Part shown: piece after piece, positions 9,300-17,592 of the stretch
How positions within the stretch are numbered: position 1 is the first letter of the stretch
How the letters are laid out: each line of letters begins with the position of its first letter
DNA from: Actinomyces faecalis
GTDB lineage: Bacteria; Actinomycetota; Actinomycetes; Actinomycetales; Actinomycetaceae
DNA: 64,000 nt
Direction: 5' to 3'
NCBI RefSeq assembly: GCF_013184985.2
Contig: NZ_CP063418.1
Span: forward strand, 1,736,001-1,800,000
Program-made: the position numbers and the translations under genes
The notes under the pieces: model-generated
What the model was told of the DNA's origin: nothing
Seen by the model: the letters and a program-made list of their open reading frames with translations, nothing else
Database searches by the model: none

Positions 9300-10944
9300 G
9301 CTCGCTCCCGGTCCGCGGCCCGTCCTCTGAGACGGTGGGCCACTTGGCCTCGACGGCCTCCCGCATCACAGGAGCGTCGTTGTAACGGATGAACTCCCCG
9401 GCTGCCTCCAGGAAGGGCTCGTGCCCCTTGCCGGTCACGATGACGGTGTCCTGCGCGCCGCACAGCTCCACCCCGCGCCGCACGGCGTCACCGCGCCAGG
9501 TCGTGACCTCCTCGACGTCCTCCATCCCGGGGCGCACCGCGCGCACCCCTGCCAGGACGGCGTCACGGATGAGCTGAGGGTCCTCCGAACGAGGGTTCTC
9601 GTCGGTGACGACCAGGACGTCCGCCAGGCGTGCGGCGACCTCACCGAGCATAGGGCGCTTGCCCTGGTCCCGGTCCCCGTCGGAGCCGAAGACGACGATG
9701 AGCCGTCCGGGGGTGATCTCCCGCACAGCCTTGAGCGCGAGCTCCATCGCCTCGGGCGTGTGCGCGAAGTCGACGATGCAGGTACCACGACGGCCGTCAC
9801 GCTGGCAGACGCGTTGCATCCGACCGGGGATGTTGTGCGCGTGGGCCAGCGCGTGCACGGCTGTGTCCGCCGGCACGCCTGCCCTCAGGGCCATGACGAG
9901 GGCGAGGGCCGCGTTCTGGACGTTGACCAGGCCAGGGAGCGGGCAGGCGGCCTCGATGTGCTCGCCGTCAGGGCCGTGAAGGGTGAAGGTCGTCGCCGCT
10001 CGCGTCATGGAGACCGCGGCGTCGCTCACCCACCAGTCAGTTCCCTGGGACGGGTCGAGCGTCGGGTCCGGACCGGGATAGGCGCGTACCCGGTCCACCT
10101 CCAGCGCACCGGCCTCAGCCACCCGCCGGGCCAGGGCGGCGCCCCACCGGTCGTCCACGCAGATCACGGCGTGACGCGCGCGCTCGGGGGTGAAGAGCTG
10201 TGCCTTGGCGTCCAGGTACTCCTCCATCGTGTGGTGGAAGTCCAGGTGGTCGCGCTGCAGGTTGGTAAAGCCCGCGACGTCCACCCGCGTCCCGCCCAGG
10301 CGGTGCAGGACGATGGCGTGGCTGGAGGCCTCCAGGCTCGCTGCTCCCACGCCCTCCTCCACAGCCAGCGCCATCATCCGCTGGAGGACAGGAGCCTCGA
10401 CGGTGGTGCGCGGCGACTCCACCGACAGCGAGCCCACGCTCAGCTCGACGGTGCCCGCGATCATGCAGCCACCGTGGTGCGCCGCCAGGATCGCCTGAAG
10501 GAAGTAGGAGGTCGTGGTCTTGCCGTTGGTCCCGGTCACGGCCGTGGTCACCAGGTGCTGGCCAGGGTGGTGGTAGACCACTGCGGCCAGGGGACCGACG
10601 ACCTGGCGCGGGTCAGGGTGCACCAGGACCGGGACCCGCGGCAGCTCGGCCCGCACGCGCGCCGCGCCGTCAGCGTCAGTCAGGACCGCGACGGCTCCCG
10701 CGGCCACGGCCTGGGCGGCGAAGTCCGCCCCGTGCCTGCGAAAACCTGGGAGGGCCGTGAACAGCTCGCCTCGGGTGACGTCCCCGGAGTCCACGCTCAC
10801 GCCGTGGACCAGTACCTCAGACAGGTCCCCTCCGGCGTCGTCCAGCGCGTGAAGGTCCAGCTTCCTGGCCAGCTCAGCCAGCGTGGTCGGCGCCTGGGAG
10901 CGCGGACGCAGCACCGCTGCCGACTCGTAGGCCTGGTTGCTCAT
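9292..10944 (-). CDS. murE: UDP-MurNAc-dipeptide--diamino acid ligase MurE
   Basis: MurE adds the third, diamino residue of the stem peptide. It has 550 residues. TGTNGKTTT is at 137-145; GFTNLQRDHLDFHHTM and FAHTPEAMELAL are further family motifs. The specificity loop near residues 446-454 reads DENPRSEDP. In E. coli-type MurE the corresponding DNPR arginine contacts meso-diaminopimelate, whereas Lys-adding enzymes often have another residue there; related Actinomyces walls contain Lys or Orn, so the substrate is open. The 73 bases upstream carry a short CCTGA/TCAGG hairpin, a -10-like TAGATT, and GAGGAA right before the ATG, so an internal promoter is possible. Confidence 0.95.
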   Translation of the reverse strand: MSNQAYESAAVLRPRSQAPTTLAELARKLDLHALDDAGGDLSEVLVHGVSVDSGDVTRGELFTALPGFRRHGADFAAQAVAAGAVAVLTDADGAARVRAELPRVPVLVHPDPRQVVGPLAAVVYHHPGQHLVTTAVTGTNGKTTTSYFLQAILAAHHGGCMIAGTVELSVGSLSVESPRTTVEAPVLQRMMALAVEEGVGAASLEASSHAIVLHRLGGTRVDVAGFTNLQRDHLDFHHTMEEYLDAKAQLFTPERARHAVICVDDRWGAALARRVAEAGALEVDRVRAYPGPDPTLDPSQGTDWWVSDAAVSMTRAATTFTLHGPDGEHIEAACPLPGLVNVQNAALALVMALRAGVPADTAVHALAHAHNIPGRMQRVCQRDGRRGTCIVDFAHTPEAMELALKAVREITPGRLIVVFGSDGDRDQGKRPMLGEVAARLADVLVVTDENPRSEDPQLIRDAVLAGVRAVRPGMEDVEEVTTWRGDAVRRGVELCGAQDTVIVTGKGHEPFLEAAGEFIRYNDAPVMREAVEAKWPTVSEDGPRTGSEHD

Positions 10945-11017
10945 GGTTCCTCAATCTATCGTGGCTGTGCCTGCCTGAGGGTCAGGCGGGACCGTGCGTG
11001 CCCTGGTTTCCTGACGG

Positions 11018-12826
11018 TCATCCCTCAGCGTCCTGCGCCGCCTTCTCGGCCAGGACGTCCGCCTCGGCCGCTGCCTTGGCGGCGATGACCATGGGGTCCG
11101 GGGCGATCCCCAGGGCGTGCATGCAGGCCAGGGCGATCTTGCGGAAGACGGGCGCCGCCACCGTACCGCCGTACGTACCACCCGGCCGGTAGACGATGAC
11201 AGCCACGGCGATGGCTGGATCGCGCGCCGGTGTGAAGCCCACGAAGGAGGCTACCGTCCCCGGCTCGGTCAGGATCTCGGTGGTACCGGTCTTGCCGGCC
11301 ACCAGGTAGCCGTCGATCGAGGCAGCCTCAGCGGTACCGCCCTCCTGGGTGACACCGATGAGCATCTCGGTCAGGGTCGTGGCGCTGTCCGCCGAGATCA
11401 CCTGCACGCCCTCAGGCTGGGCCTGCGAGGTCTCCTCACCCTCAGGGCCGATCCAGGCGTCGATGACTCGGGGGGCGACCCGCACGCCCTTGTTGGCCAC
11501 CGTGGCCAGCACCTGTACCGCCTGCAAGGTGGTACCGGCGACTCCCTGACCGAACATCGTGGTGTAGCGGGTACGGGCGTCCCACTGGGTGTAGTCACCG
11601 AGGATGCCCTCGGACTCGGCCGGCATCTCGATACCGGTGAGGTGGCCGTAGCCGAACTTCTCCATCACCACGTGCCGGTCCTGGTCACTGACGCGGTCAC
11701 CGATCTGCAGCGTCCCCACGTTGGAGGACTCCGCCAGTACCTGGGCCGCGGTCAGGACCTGGACGGGATGGTCGTGAGAGTCCCGGAAGCTCTGCCCGTT
11801 CGGCGCCGTCCAGGTGTCGGGGACCTGGAACTGGTCCTGGGGCGTGAGCACACCCTTGTCCAGGGCCGTCGCGAAGGTCATGACCTTGCCGACGCTGCCA
11901 GGCTCGAAGATCGCCTGGACGCTACGGGCGTTACGGTCGGCCTCCGCCGTGGCGCCGGGGTCAGCGGGGTCCACGGCGCGAGAGTCCGCCAGGACCAGGA
12001 GCCGACCGGTGGCCGGCTCCATGACGACGACGCTGCCCCAGTCCGCTCCCTGGGCCTGGACGACCTCGTCGATCGCCTCCTGGGCCACGGCCTGGAGGTC
12101 CGGGTTGATGGTGGTCCGTACGGTGGTGCCAGGGACGGCCTCGACCTCGTCGTGCTCGCCGGTGGGGATGATGGCGCCGGTCTTGCCGATCTCGACGCTG
12201 CCGCGTCCGTCCACGCCGGTGAGGACCTTGTTCTGGGTCAGCTCAAGACCGGCTGAGCCGATGAGCTCACGTGCCTCACCCTCATAGGTGTATCCCACGA
12301 CGTTGCCCGCCACCCGGCCAGCCGGGTAGCTGCGACGTGTGCGCTGGTCAGGCTCCACGCCCGGGATCTCCAGCGCCTTGATCCTGCGCCACGTGTCGGG
12401 GGCGACCGCCTCCGCGATGACGACGTAGGTGGACTCGCCCACCATCTTCGCCCCTAGCTCCTGGGCGTCGACCCCCAGGACCGGCGCGATCCGAGCAGCT
12501 GCCGCGGCCGCGCCGTGGCCGACGACGGTACTCACCGTGCGGCCGGTCGCGGGGTCCTCCCGGTCCTCCTCGTGCAGGTACTGGGCGATCTTGACCTGGT
12601 TGACGCCGATGTCGTAGGAGATCGACGACGTCGCCAGCACCGAGCCGTCACGTCCCAGGATCTGTCCACGCTCAGCACGGTTGACCCAGGTAATGGTGCG
12701 CTCAGCCTTGGCCTTGTCAGCCAGGGCAGGTCCTTCGACGACCTGAAGCCAGGCGGTCCTGGCGGTCAGCACGCTGAAGCCGGCCAGGCCGAAGAGCTGG
12801 AGGGCACGACGGCGGCTGGGGTTCAC
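11018..12826 (-). CDS. ftsI: Septal transpeptidase FtsI (class B penicillin-binding protein)
   Basis: FtsI is the membrane-anchored D,D-transpeptidase that cross-links septal peptidoglycan made by FtsW. It has 602 residues: an N-terminal membrane anchor (about residues 10-30, LFGLAGFSVLTARTAW), a non-catalytic dimerisation domain, and the transpeptidase domain. Active-site motifs are EPGSVGK (serine near residue 310), SSN near 366 and KTG near 511. There is no PASTA domain at the C-terminus. The ftsL-like stop is five bases upstream, so the two are co-translated. Beta-lactams are the expected inhibitors, by family knowledge. Confidence 0.95.
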   Translation of the reverse strand: MNPSRRRALQLFGLAGFSVLTARTAWLQVVEGPALADKAKAERTITWVNRAERGQILGRDGSVLATSSISYDIGVNQVKIAQYLHEEDREDPATGRTVSTVVGHGAAAAAARIAPVLGVDAQELGAKMVGESTYVVIAEAVAPDTWRRIKALEIPGVEPDQRTRRSYPAGRVAGNVVGYTYEGEARELIGSAGLELTQNKVLTGVDGRGSVEIGKTGAIIPTGEHDEVEAVPGTTVRTTINPDLQAVAQEAIDEVVQAQGADWGSVVVMEPATGRLLVLADSRAVDPADPGATAEADRNARSVQAIFEPGSVGKVMTFATALDKGVLTPQDQFQVPDTWTAPNGQSFRDSHDHPVQVLTAAQVLAESSNVGTLQIGDRVSDQDRHVVMEKFGYGHLTGIEMPAESEGILGDYTQWDARTRYTTMFGQGVAGTTLQAVQVLATVANKGVRVAPRVIDAWIGPEGEETSQAQPEGVQVISADSATTLTEMLIGVTQEGGTAEAASIDGYLVAGKTGTTEILTEPGTVASFVGFTPARDPAIAVAVIVYRPGGTYGGTVAAPVFRKIALACMHALGIAPDPMVIAAKAAAEADVLAEKAAQDAEG

Positions 12827-12831
12827 GGCTG

Positions 12832-13230
12832 CTACTTCGCGACCGCTGCCTGACCGGCAGACAGGCTGGAGCTGGTGAGGTCCACGACGCCGGGAGCCGC
12901 CGCCGGCACCATGCCGAGCTCGGTGGCGCGCTGGGTGAGGTGGTCCGCGGCGGAGGCGTCCTGCACCTGGGAGCGAACAGTGTCAATGTGGTCGTTGACG
13001 ACGTTGAGCTCGGCCTGTGCGGACTGCATCCTGAAGGCCGTGGTGGCCATGGAGGCGTTGAGCAGCATGGAGGCTGCCAGGGCGCCCGCCAGGATCAGGA
13101 CAACGACCATGAGGAAAGGGACCGTGGACCGGGCAGGGGCGATCCCGCGCACGACGTAGAGCGCCGGGCGCTCGGACTCAGCCGGTGCAGGGCGTCGGGA
13201 GGGGGCTCGCATGGCGGAGGTCGCGCTCAT
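12832..13230 (-). CDS. ftsL: FtsL-like septum formation protein
   Basis: This small bitopic protein of 132 residues has a Pro/Arg-rich N-terminus, one membrane helix (residues about 37-57, starting VPFLMVVVLILAG) and an external segment rich in Gln, Glu and Asp that could form a coiled coil, then the FtsL-type TQRATELGMVP segment. FtsL recruits and activates FtsW/FtsI together with FtsB/FtsQ. Identification rests on topology and its place between rsmH and ftsI, because FtsL sequences diverge quickly. It overlaps rsmH by four bases. Confidence 0.8.
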   Translation of the reverse strand: MSATSAMRAPSRRPAPAESERPALYVVRGIAPARSTVPFLMVVVLILAGALAASMLLNASMATTAFRMQSAQAELNVVNDHIDTVRSQVQDASAADHLTQRATELGMVPAAAPGVVDLTSSSLSAGQAAVAK

Positions 13231-14333
13231 CGGGTCTTCCTTCCGTGTCGTCGTCGGGTAGTGGGTGGTGCCGGCTCGCTCGCGGGAGCCTCAGCGGCTG
13301 GTCGCAGACGGGTGACGGCTCTCAGCCTCACGGGCGCCGAGCGCGGGTTGGCGGCCAGCTCCTCCTCGTCGGCCTGCTCGGCCCCGTGGGTCAGCGCCTG
13401 GAGGTAGGCGGCTGCGGTCTCAGGGACGAAGGGCAGGTCCTCGGGGACGCTGGCACGGGTGCCGGCAGCGATGGCCTGCTTGACGACGCGGTCCTCCAGG
13501 CTCTGGTAGGACTCCACCACCAGCCGCCCTCCCACACGCAGGGCGTTGAGGGCTCGTGGGACCGCTCGCTCCAGGACCTCGAGCTCGGCGTTGACCGCGA
13601 TGCGCAGGGCCTGGAAGGTCCGCTTGGCGGGGTGCCCGCCCGTCCTCCTCGTCGCGGCCGGGACAGCCTGACGGACCAGCTCAGCCAGGTCCTGGGTCGA
13701 GGAGACCGGGTGACCGCTGCGCCTGGCGCGCACGAGAGCCTCGACGATCCTCGAGGCGAAGCGCTCCTCACCGTAGGTACGCAGGATCCGGACGAGCTCT
13801 CCTGGCTCGGCGGTGTCCAGGAGCTCCTGGGCGGTCATCCCCTGCGACTGGTCCATCCGCATGTCCAGCGGGGCCGGACGGGCGTAGGAGAAGCCGCGCT
13901 CGACGTCGTCGAGCTGGAGGGAGGACACGCCCAGGTCCATCAGGACCGCGTCGACGGTGGCGTCCCCGTAGGGGGAGAAGTGCCGGGCGACGTCATCGAC
14001 CTCGTCGTAGGTGGCGCGTACGGCCTGGAAACGGGAACCGAAGCCCTCCAGGCGGGCGCTGGCCAGCTCGATGGCCTGGGGGTCGCGGTCGATACCGACG
14101 ACCGTCAGCGTCGGGAAGCGCCGCAGCGCGCCCTCGGTGTGGCCCCCCATGCCGAGTGTGCAGTCGATCATGACCGCAGGACCCTGGGCACCCTCGATCG
14201 CCGGCGCCAGCAGGTCCAGGCAGCGTTGGAGGAGTACCGGGGTGTGACGGGAGGCCGCCTGGACGGCGAGGTCCGTCGTCGGCTCGGCGTCCCGGGCGGC
14301 GTCGGCCGGTCCCGGCTGCGGCGCAGTGGGCAC
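13227..14333 (-). CDS. rsmH: 16S rRNA (cytosine1402-N4)-methyltransferase RsmH
   Basis: RsmH (MraW) uses SAM to methylate N4 of C1402 in the ribosomal P site. The protein has 368 residues, longer than typical because of extra ends: a variable N-terminus and a basic C-terminal tail. The SAM-binding motif DCTLGMGGHTEG is at about 57-68, and VDAVLMDLGVSSLQLDD follows. The start is GTG with GAGGAGGAG upstream. It lies between mraZ and ftsL as in most bacteria. The 215 bases between it and mraZ hold no gene; a TGACGTCA palindrome there may be chance. Confidence 0.95.
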   Translation of the reverse strand: MPTAPQPGPADAARDAEPTTDLAVQAASRHTPVLLQRCLDLLAPAIEGAQGPAVMIDCTLGMGGHTEGALRRFPTLTVVGIDRDPQAIELASARLEGFGSRFQAVRATYDEVDDVARHFSPYGDATVDAVLMDLGVSSLQLDDVERGFSYARPAPLDMRMDQSQGMTAQELLDTAEPGELVRILRTYGEERFASRIVEALVRARRSGHPVSSTQDLAELVRQAVPAATRRTGGHPAKRTFQALRIAVNAELEVLERAVPRALNALRVGGRLVVESYQSLEDRVVKQAIAAGTRASVPEDLPFVPETAAAYLQALTHGAEQADEEELAANPRSAPVRLRAVTRLRPAAEAPASEPAPPTTRRRHGRKTR

Positions 14334-14548
14334 GTGCTCCTCCTCTCTGGTGGTTGGTCATGACGTCAGGGGCTGAGAGCCTCGGGGCCCGGCCGTCCTG
14401 CCAGGACTCCACCCGCTCTTCCGGCGCCGGGGAAGTGGCGTCGGACGACTTCGGGTAGAGACCTCACGAGACGGCCCGTGGGCGAACGAGGGTCCTCAGC
14501 GGTATGCAGTTGTGGTTCTCCGTGCTCCACGGCCCGGTCGGGGTCGGG

Positions 14549-14980
14549 CTAGAAGAAGCCGGGGATGATCTCCTCGGCGGTGTCCGCGAAGACCTGCTCC
14601 TGGGCAGCCAGATAGGTCTGCCACGCCTGGGCGTCCCAGATCTCCACACGCGCTCCAGCCCCGATGACCGCCAGGTCCTTGGACAGGCCCGCGTAGGCAC
14701 GCAGCGGCGCAGGAAGCGTGATGCGCCCCTGCTTGTCGGGGATCTGGGAGTCGGCGCCCGAGAGCATGACGCGGACGTAGTCGCGTGCCTGCTTCTGCGC
14801 GAGGGGGGCCTCTCGCAGCTGGGCGTACATGCGCTCGAACTCGGCGGTGGTGAAGGCGTAGAGACAGTGCTCCTGACCGCGGGTCAGCACCACTCCCCCA
14901 GCCAGCTCCTCACGGAACTTGGCCGGGAGGATGAGCCGGCCCTTGTCGTCGAGGCGAGGGGCGTGCGTACCCAGGAACAC
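14549..14980 (-). CDS. mraZ: Transcriptional regulator MraZ
   Basis: MraZ is a SpoVT/AbrB-like DNA-binding protein that forms ring oligomers and represses or tunes its own dcw operon. It has two repeats, each with a DxxGR-type core: [14 protein letters not shown] near residues 10-23 and [15 protein letters not shown] near 83-97. The start chosen is GTG at 14980, giving 143 residues, the family's usual length. GGAG lies eight bases upstream of it; GTG codons further upstream sit too close to the ribosome binding site. A run of repeats suited to MraZ binding lies just upstream. Confidence 0.94.
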   Translation of the reverse strand: MFLGTHAPRLDDKGRLILPAKFREELAGGVVLTRGQEHCLYAFTTAEFERMYAQLREAPLAQKQARDYVRVMLSGADSQIPDKQGRITLPAPLRAYAGLSKDLAVIGAGARVEIWDAQAWQTYLAAQEQVFADTAEEIIPGFF

Positions 14981-15000
14981 CAGGACCACTCCTTCCCCTC

Positions 15001-15050
15001 GACGACCCAGTGCGCCCCACAGTACTCCACTTTGCTCCCCTTTCACCCAC
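15001..15050 (-). promoter_or_regulatory. Five MraZ-box-like direct repeats
   Basis: On the minus strand five decamers follow without a gap, each beginning with a G-rich pentamer: GTGGG (15050), GGGGA (15040), GTGGA (15030), GTGGG (15020) and CTGGG (15010), each with a five-base spacer. Known MraZ operators are TGGG-type boxes at 10-base period upstream of mraZ. The array ends 20 bases before the mraZ start, so binding should control the whole dcw operon. The exact transcription start is not clear. Confidence 0.75.
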
Positions 15051-15348
15051 ATTGAGGATGCGATGCGACCAAACAGTGACCTGGAGGCACAGATATCCAG
15101 GGAAAGACACGGTGGAGCACAGTGGAGGGACCGTGGCACGCACAGGCCACCGGCGCGTCGTCCTGGCGGCCGCGTGTGCCCCTCCTCACCCCGATCAGGG
15201 CGCACCGGCGCTCACAGCAGGCCCGGCAGGGGCGCGCACGGCTGAGGTGGAGGGAAGTGGGGGACGCATGGGGCGGGGACCAGGGGACACTGGGAACAGG
15301 AGCACAAGGAAGAGGCGGGAGACCGGCAGCGGCAACCTCACCACGCCT

Positions 15349-15516
15349 TTGGCGGCGTGTATCCACCTGGTCGGGGCGTGCTCCCGCGTCGTCGGGGCGT
15401 GCGTCCACCCGGTCGAGGCGTGTATCCACCCCGTCGAGGCGTGCGTCCACCCGGTCGAGGCGTGCGTCCACCCGGTCGAGGCGTGCGTCCACCCCGTTGG
15501 GGCGTGTGCTCAGGAT
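15349..15516. repeat. 21-bp tandem repeat array
   Basis: Eight consecutive 21-base units begin at 15349, 15370, 15391, 15412, 15433, 15454, 15475 and 15496. The consensus starts GTCGAGGCGTGCGTCCACCC. Units from 15391 to 15495 differ at only a few positions; the outer ones are degenerate. The period is a multiple of three, so both strands show seven-residue repeats when translated, but no start, ribosome binding site or family supports a gene. There are no spacers, so it is not a CRISPR array. Confidence 0.85.
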
Positions 15517-15554
15517 GACGGCGTGCCTAGAGACGTTCCCAGGCACGCCGTCAT
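15515..15554. repeat. 14-bp perfect inverted repeat joining two repeat arrays
   Basis: The arms 15515-15528 (starting ATGACGGCGTGCCT) and 15541-15554 are perfect complements with a 12-base loop. The right arm is also the start of the 40-bp repeat, so the left arm could pair instead with the second copy at about 15583. No U-run follows on either strand. Its role is unknown: terminator-like, a structured RNA, or a repeat-element boundary. Confidence 0.7.
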
Positions 15555-15632
15555 GTTCCATGCACGCCTCCGCCCACACAGAGCACGCCGTCATGTTCCA
15601 TGCACGCCTCCACCCACACAGAGCACGCCGCC
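15543..15632. repeat. 40-bp tandem repeat, about 2.3 copies
   Basis: A 40-base unit beginning GCACGCCGTCATGTTCCATG starts at 15543 and 15583, and a partial third copy starts at 15623. The two full copies differ by one base in the CCGCCC/CCACCC segment. It directly follows the 21-bp array and shares GCACGC/GCGTGC cores with it in inverted orientation. It is intergenic, between DUF3040 and the mraZ control region. Confidence 0.8.
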
Positions 15633-15667
15633 AAGCCCCGTATGCACGCCGCCACCAAAGAGGACAG

Positions 15668-15690
15668 GCCCTGTCCCCGTTGACAGGGGC
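15668..15690 (-). terminator. Candidate terminator of the DUF3040 gene
   Basis: A hairpin with arms GCCCTGTC and GACAGGGGC (one bulge) and a six-base loop lies about 37 bases past the DUF3040 stop on the minus strand. It is followed by CTGTCCTCTTT, only mildly U-rich. Confidence 0.45.
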
Positions 15691-15726
15691 AGGACCTGTG
15701 GTGACAGCCGCTAGGACGGGTCAGTC

Positions 15727-16125
15727 TCAGCGCTCGTTGTCGCGCCGGCGCTCCCAGCGCTCGGACTGACGGTCCATGAAGGAGGCGCGGCGAGCCGGAC
15801 GGCTGGTACCGGCAGAGCGAGTCGCACCTCGGCCTGCTCGCAGGCTCTCGGTACGGGTCAGCATGAGCGTCACGCCCCACACCGCGAGCGCGAAGCCAGC
15901 CACCCCGATGAGGATCGAGACGATCCCGTGCCCGACCGCGACACCGACGATGACCACCGTCAGCCCCAGCAGGACCAGGGCGACACCAGCGCCGACATGA
16001 CGAGGAGACAGGCGGCCAGGCTGCCTGTCACCCTGCCGCATCGAGCTCACCAGCGTGGGGTCGTCCTCGTGGAGCTGTTCCTCGAGGTCGCGCAGCACCT
16101 GCTGCTCGCGCTCTGTCAGTGCCAT
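15727..16125 (-). CDS. DUF3040 membrane protein
   Basis: This is a 132-residue actinobacterial DUF3040 protein of unknown function. The N-terminus MALTEREQQVLRDLEEQL is the family's conserved opening, followed by a Gln/Arg-rich stretch and two adjacent membrane helices at about residues 44-65 and 68-88. The C-terminal tail is basic and ends RRRDNER. The ATG at 16125 was chosen because the conserved N-terminus begins there and GAGGGGAG precedes it. In many Actinobacteria a DUF3040 gene lies between dinB and mraZ, as here. Confidence 0.85.
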   Translation of the reverse strand: MALTEREQQVLRDLEEQLHEDDPTLVSSMRQGDRQPGRLSPRHVGAGVALVLLGLTVVIVGVAVGHGIVSILIGVAGFALAVWGVTLMLTRTESLRAGRGATRSAGTSRPARRASFMDRQSERWERRRDNER

Positions 16126-16292
16126 GGCTCCCCTCGCTTCCGTGACGTCGCAGTAGTGTGGCCTCGCCCTGACAGCCGCCCCGCCCTGACAAGGTCGGCG
16201 CTGACCACGCGGGTCGGACCCGTTGAGGACCAGGATAGGCGCCAGTCCTGGCGGAACGGAAACCGGACCCCACCTCCTGGGCACCTCGCTGC

Positions 16293-17570
16293 TCAGGACC
16301 GGTGCCGGCTCCGAGGCTCCTCGGGACCGGGTGGCTGCGTGCGGCTGCGCGTCTGGGACCTGCCCGGCAGCAGACTCGCCGGCCCCACGACCGCCGCGCC
16401 CCACCGACGCCTGACCGCGTCCGCCGCCCTCTCAGAGGCGCCACGCCGCGGGTCCTCGTCCAGGGCCAGCTGGACGCCGTCGTCGCCGCGCACGAGCCCT
16501 TCGCAGCGTACCCCGAGCAGCCGGTACCCGCCGGGCGGGACCGGTAGACCAGCGAAGAGGGACTCGACGACGGCGAAGACGTCCCTGGCCAGGTCCGTCG
16601 GCGCGCTCAGGGTCCGCGAGCGCGTCAGGGTCGTGAAGTCCGCTCCCCGGGCCTTGAGCACCACGACACGGGCCCGGGTCCCGCTGTCCCTCAGCCGCTC
16701 GGCGCACTGGTGGGACTGGTCGAGCAGGACACGACGGGCGTCCTCGCGGCTGGTCAGGGTGTCGAAGAAGGTCGACTCCGTCCCGACCGACTTCTCCTCA
16801 CGCCCCACCGTCACCGGGCGCGGGTCGATCCCGTGAGCCAGGTCCCACAGGTGGCGGCCGGCCGCGGTCCCCAGGATCCTCTCCAGACGGCGCACGTCGG
16901 TCGCCGCCAGGGTACGCACGTCGGTGATGCCCCACCGGGCCAGCGCCTGGGCGCTCTTGTCCCCCACACCCCACATGGCCCCCACCGGCAGCACGTCGAG
17001 GAAGTCCTGGGTGGCCCCTGCCGGCACCAGCAGCAGACCGTCCGGCTTGGCGTGGGAGGAGGCAAGCTTGGCCACGAACTTGGTCGCCGCGATGCCGACG
17101 GACGCCGGCAGCCCCAGCTGGCTTCGTACCTGGGAGCGGATCCAGCGACCGATGACCACCGGCGAGCCCATGCGGCGCCTGGCGCCTGAGACGTCGAGAA
17201 AGGCCTCGTCCACGCTGACCTTCTCCAGGACCGGCGTGACCTGCTCCAGGATGCTCATGACCTGGCGGGACACGCGCGAGTAGTGGGCGTGACGTACCGG
17301 GAGCACCACGGCCTGCGGGCAGCGGCGCAGCGCCTGGCTCATCGACATCGCCGAGCTCACGCCGTAGGCACGGGCCTCGTAGGAGGCGGCCGAGACCACA
17401 CCACGTCCGTCCGTACCTCCCACGACGACGGGACAGCCCACCAGCTCAGGGTGCTCCAGGAGCTCGACCGAGGCGTAGAAGGCGTCCATGTCCACGTGAA
17501 GGATCGGTGTGGCGGAGTCGTCCTCGCCCCAGGAACGGCGCGCTGCCTCGTTCCTCGGTGCTCGACTCAT
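16293..17570 (-). CDS. dinB: DNA polymerase IV (Y-family, translesion)
   Basis: This is an error-prone Y-family polymerase for bypass of damaged template. It has 425 residues. The palm motif HVDMDAFYASVE is at 25-36, with catalytic aspartate D27, and the second acidic motif SVDEAFLDVS is near 120. A helix-hairpin-helix region (WGVGDKSAQALARWGI) and a little-finger domain follow. No beta-clamp peptide is obvious at the Pro/Arg-rich C-terminus. The ATG has a -10-like TAGCCT six bases upstream and also GGAGG beside it, so it may be transcribed leaderless. The gene is divergent from the spermidine-synthase-like gene with 22 bases between them. Confidence 0.93.
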   Translation of the reverse strand: MSRAPRNEAARRSWGEDDSATPILHVDMDAFYASVELLEHPELVGCPVVVGGTDGRGVVSAASYEARAYGVSSAMSMSQALRRCPQAVVLPVRHAHYSRVSRQVMSILEQVTPVLEKVSVDEAFLDVSGARRRMGSPVVIGRWIRSQVRSQLGLPASVGIAATKFVAKLASSHAKPDGLLLVPAGATQDFLDVLPVGAMWGVGDKSAQALARWGITDVRTLAATDVRRLERILGTAAGRHLWDLAHGIDPRPVTVGREEKSVGTESTFFDTLTSREDARRVLLDQSHQCAERLRDSGTRARVVVLKARGADFTTLTRSRTLSAPTDLARDVFAVVESLFAGLPVPPGGYRLLGVRCEGLVRGDDGVQLALDEDPRRGASERAADAVRRRWGAAVVGPASLLPGRSQTRSRTQPPGPEEPRSRHRS

Positions 17571-17576
17571 GCCTCC

Positions 17577-17586
17577 AGGCTAACGT
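17577..17586. promoter_or_regulatory. Overlapping divergent -10 elements (dinB and 17593 gene)
   Basis: On the minus strand TAGCCT occupies 17582-17577, six bases before the dinB ATG. On the plus strand TAACGT occupies 17581-17586, six bases before GTG 17593. The two hexamers share the TA at 17581-17582. Each is placed as expected for leaderless transcripts, so the two polymerases would compete for the same DNA. Confidence 0.6.
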
Positions 17587-17592
17587 GCGCCT

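Noticed and set aside
14361..14368. TGACGTCA palindrome upstream of rsmH as a regulator site
   Set aside because: An eight-base palindrome is expected by chance and nothing else supports it.
15043..15594. A minus-strand frame with heptads RLDRVDA that looks like a coiled-coil protein
   Set aside because: The heptads come from the 21-bp array read in frame. The frame runs over the MraZ boxes, has no ribosome binding site and has a low-complexity Cys/Pro/Arg remainder.
15349..15632. CRISPR array
   Set aside because: Units are directly adjacent with no unique spacers, and no cas genes are near.
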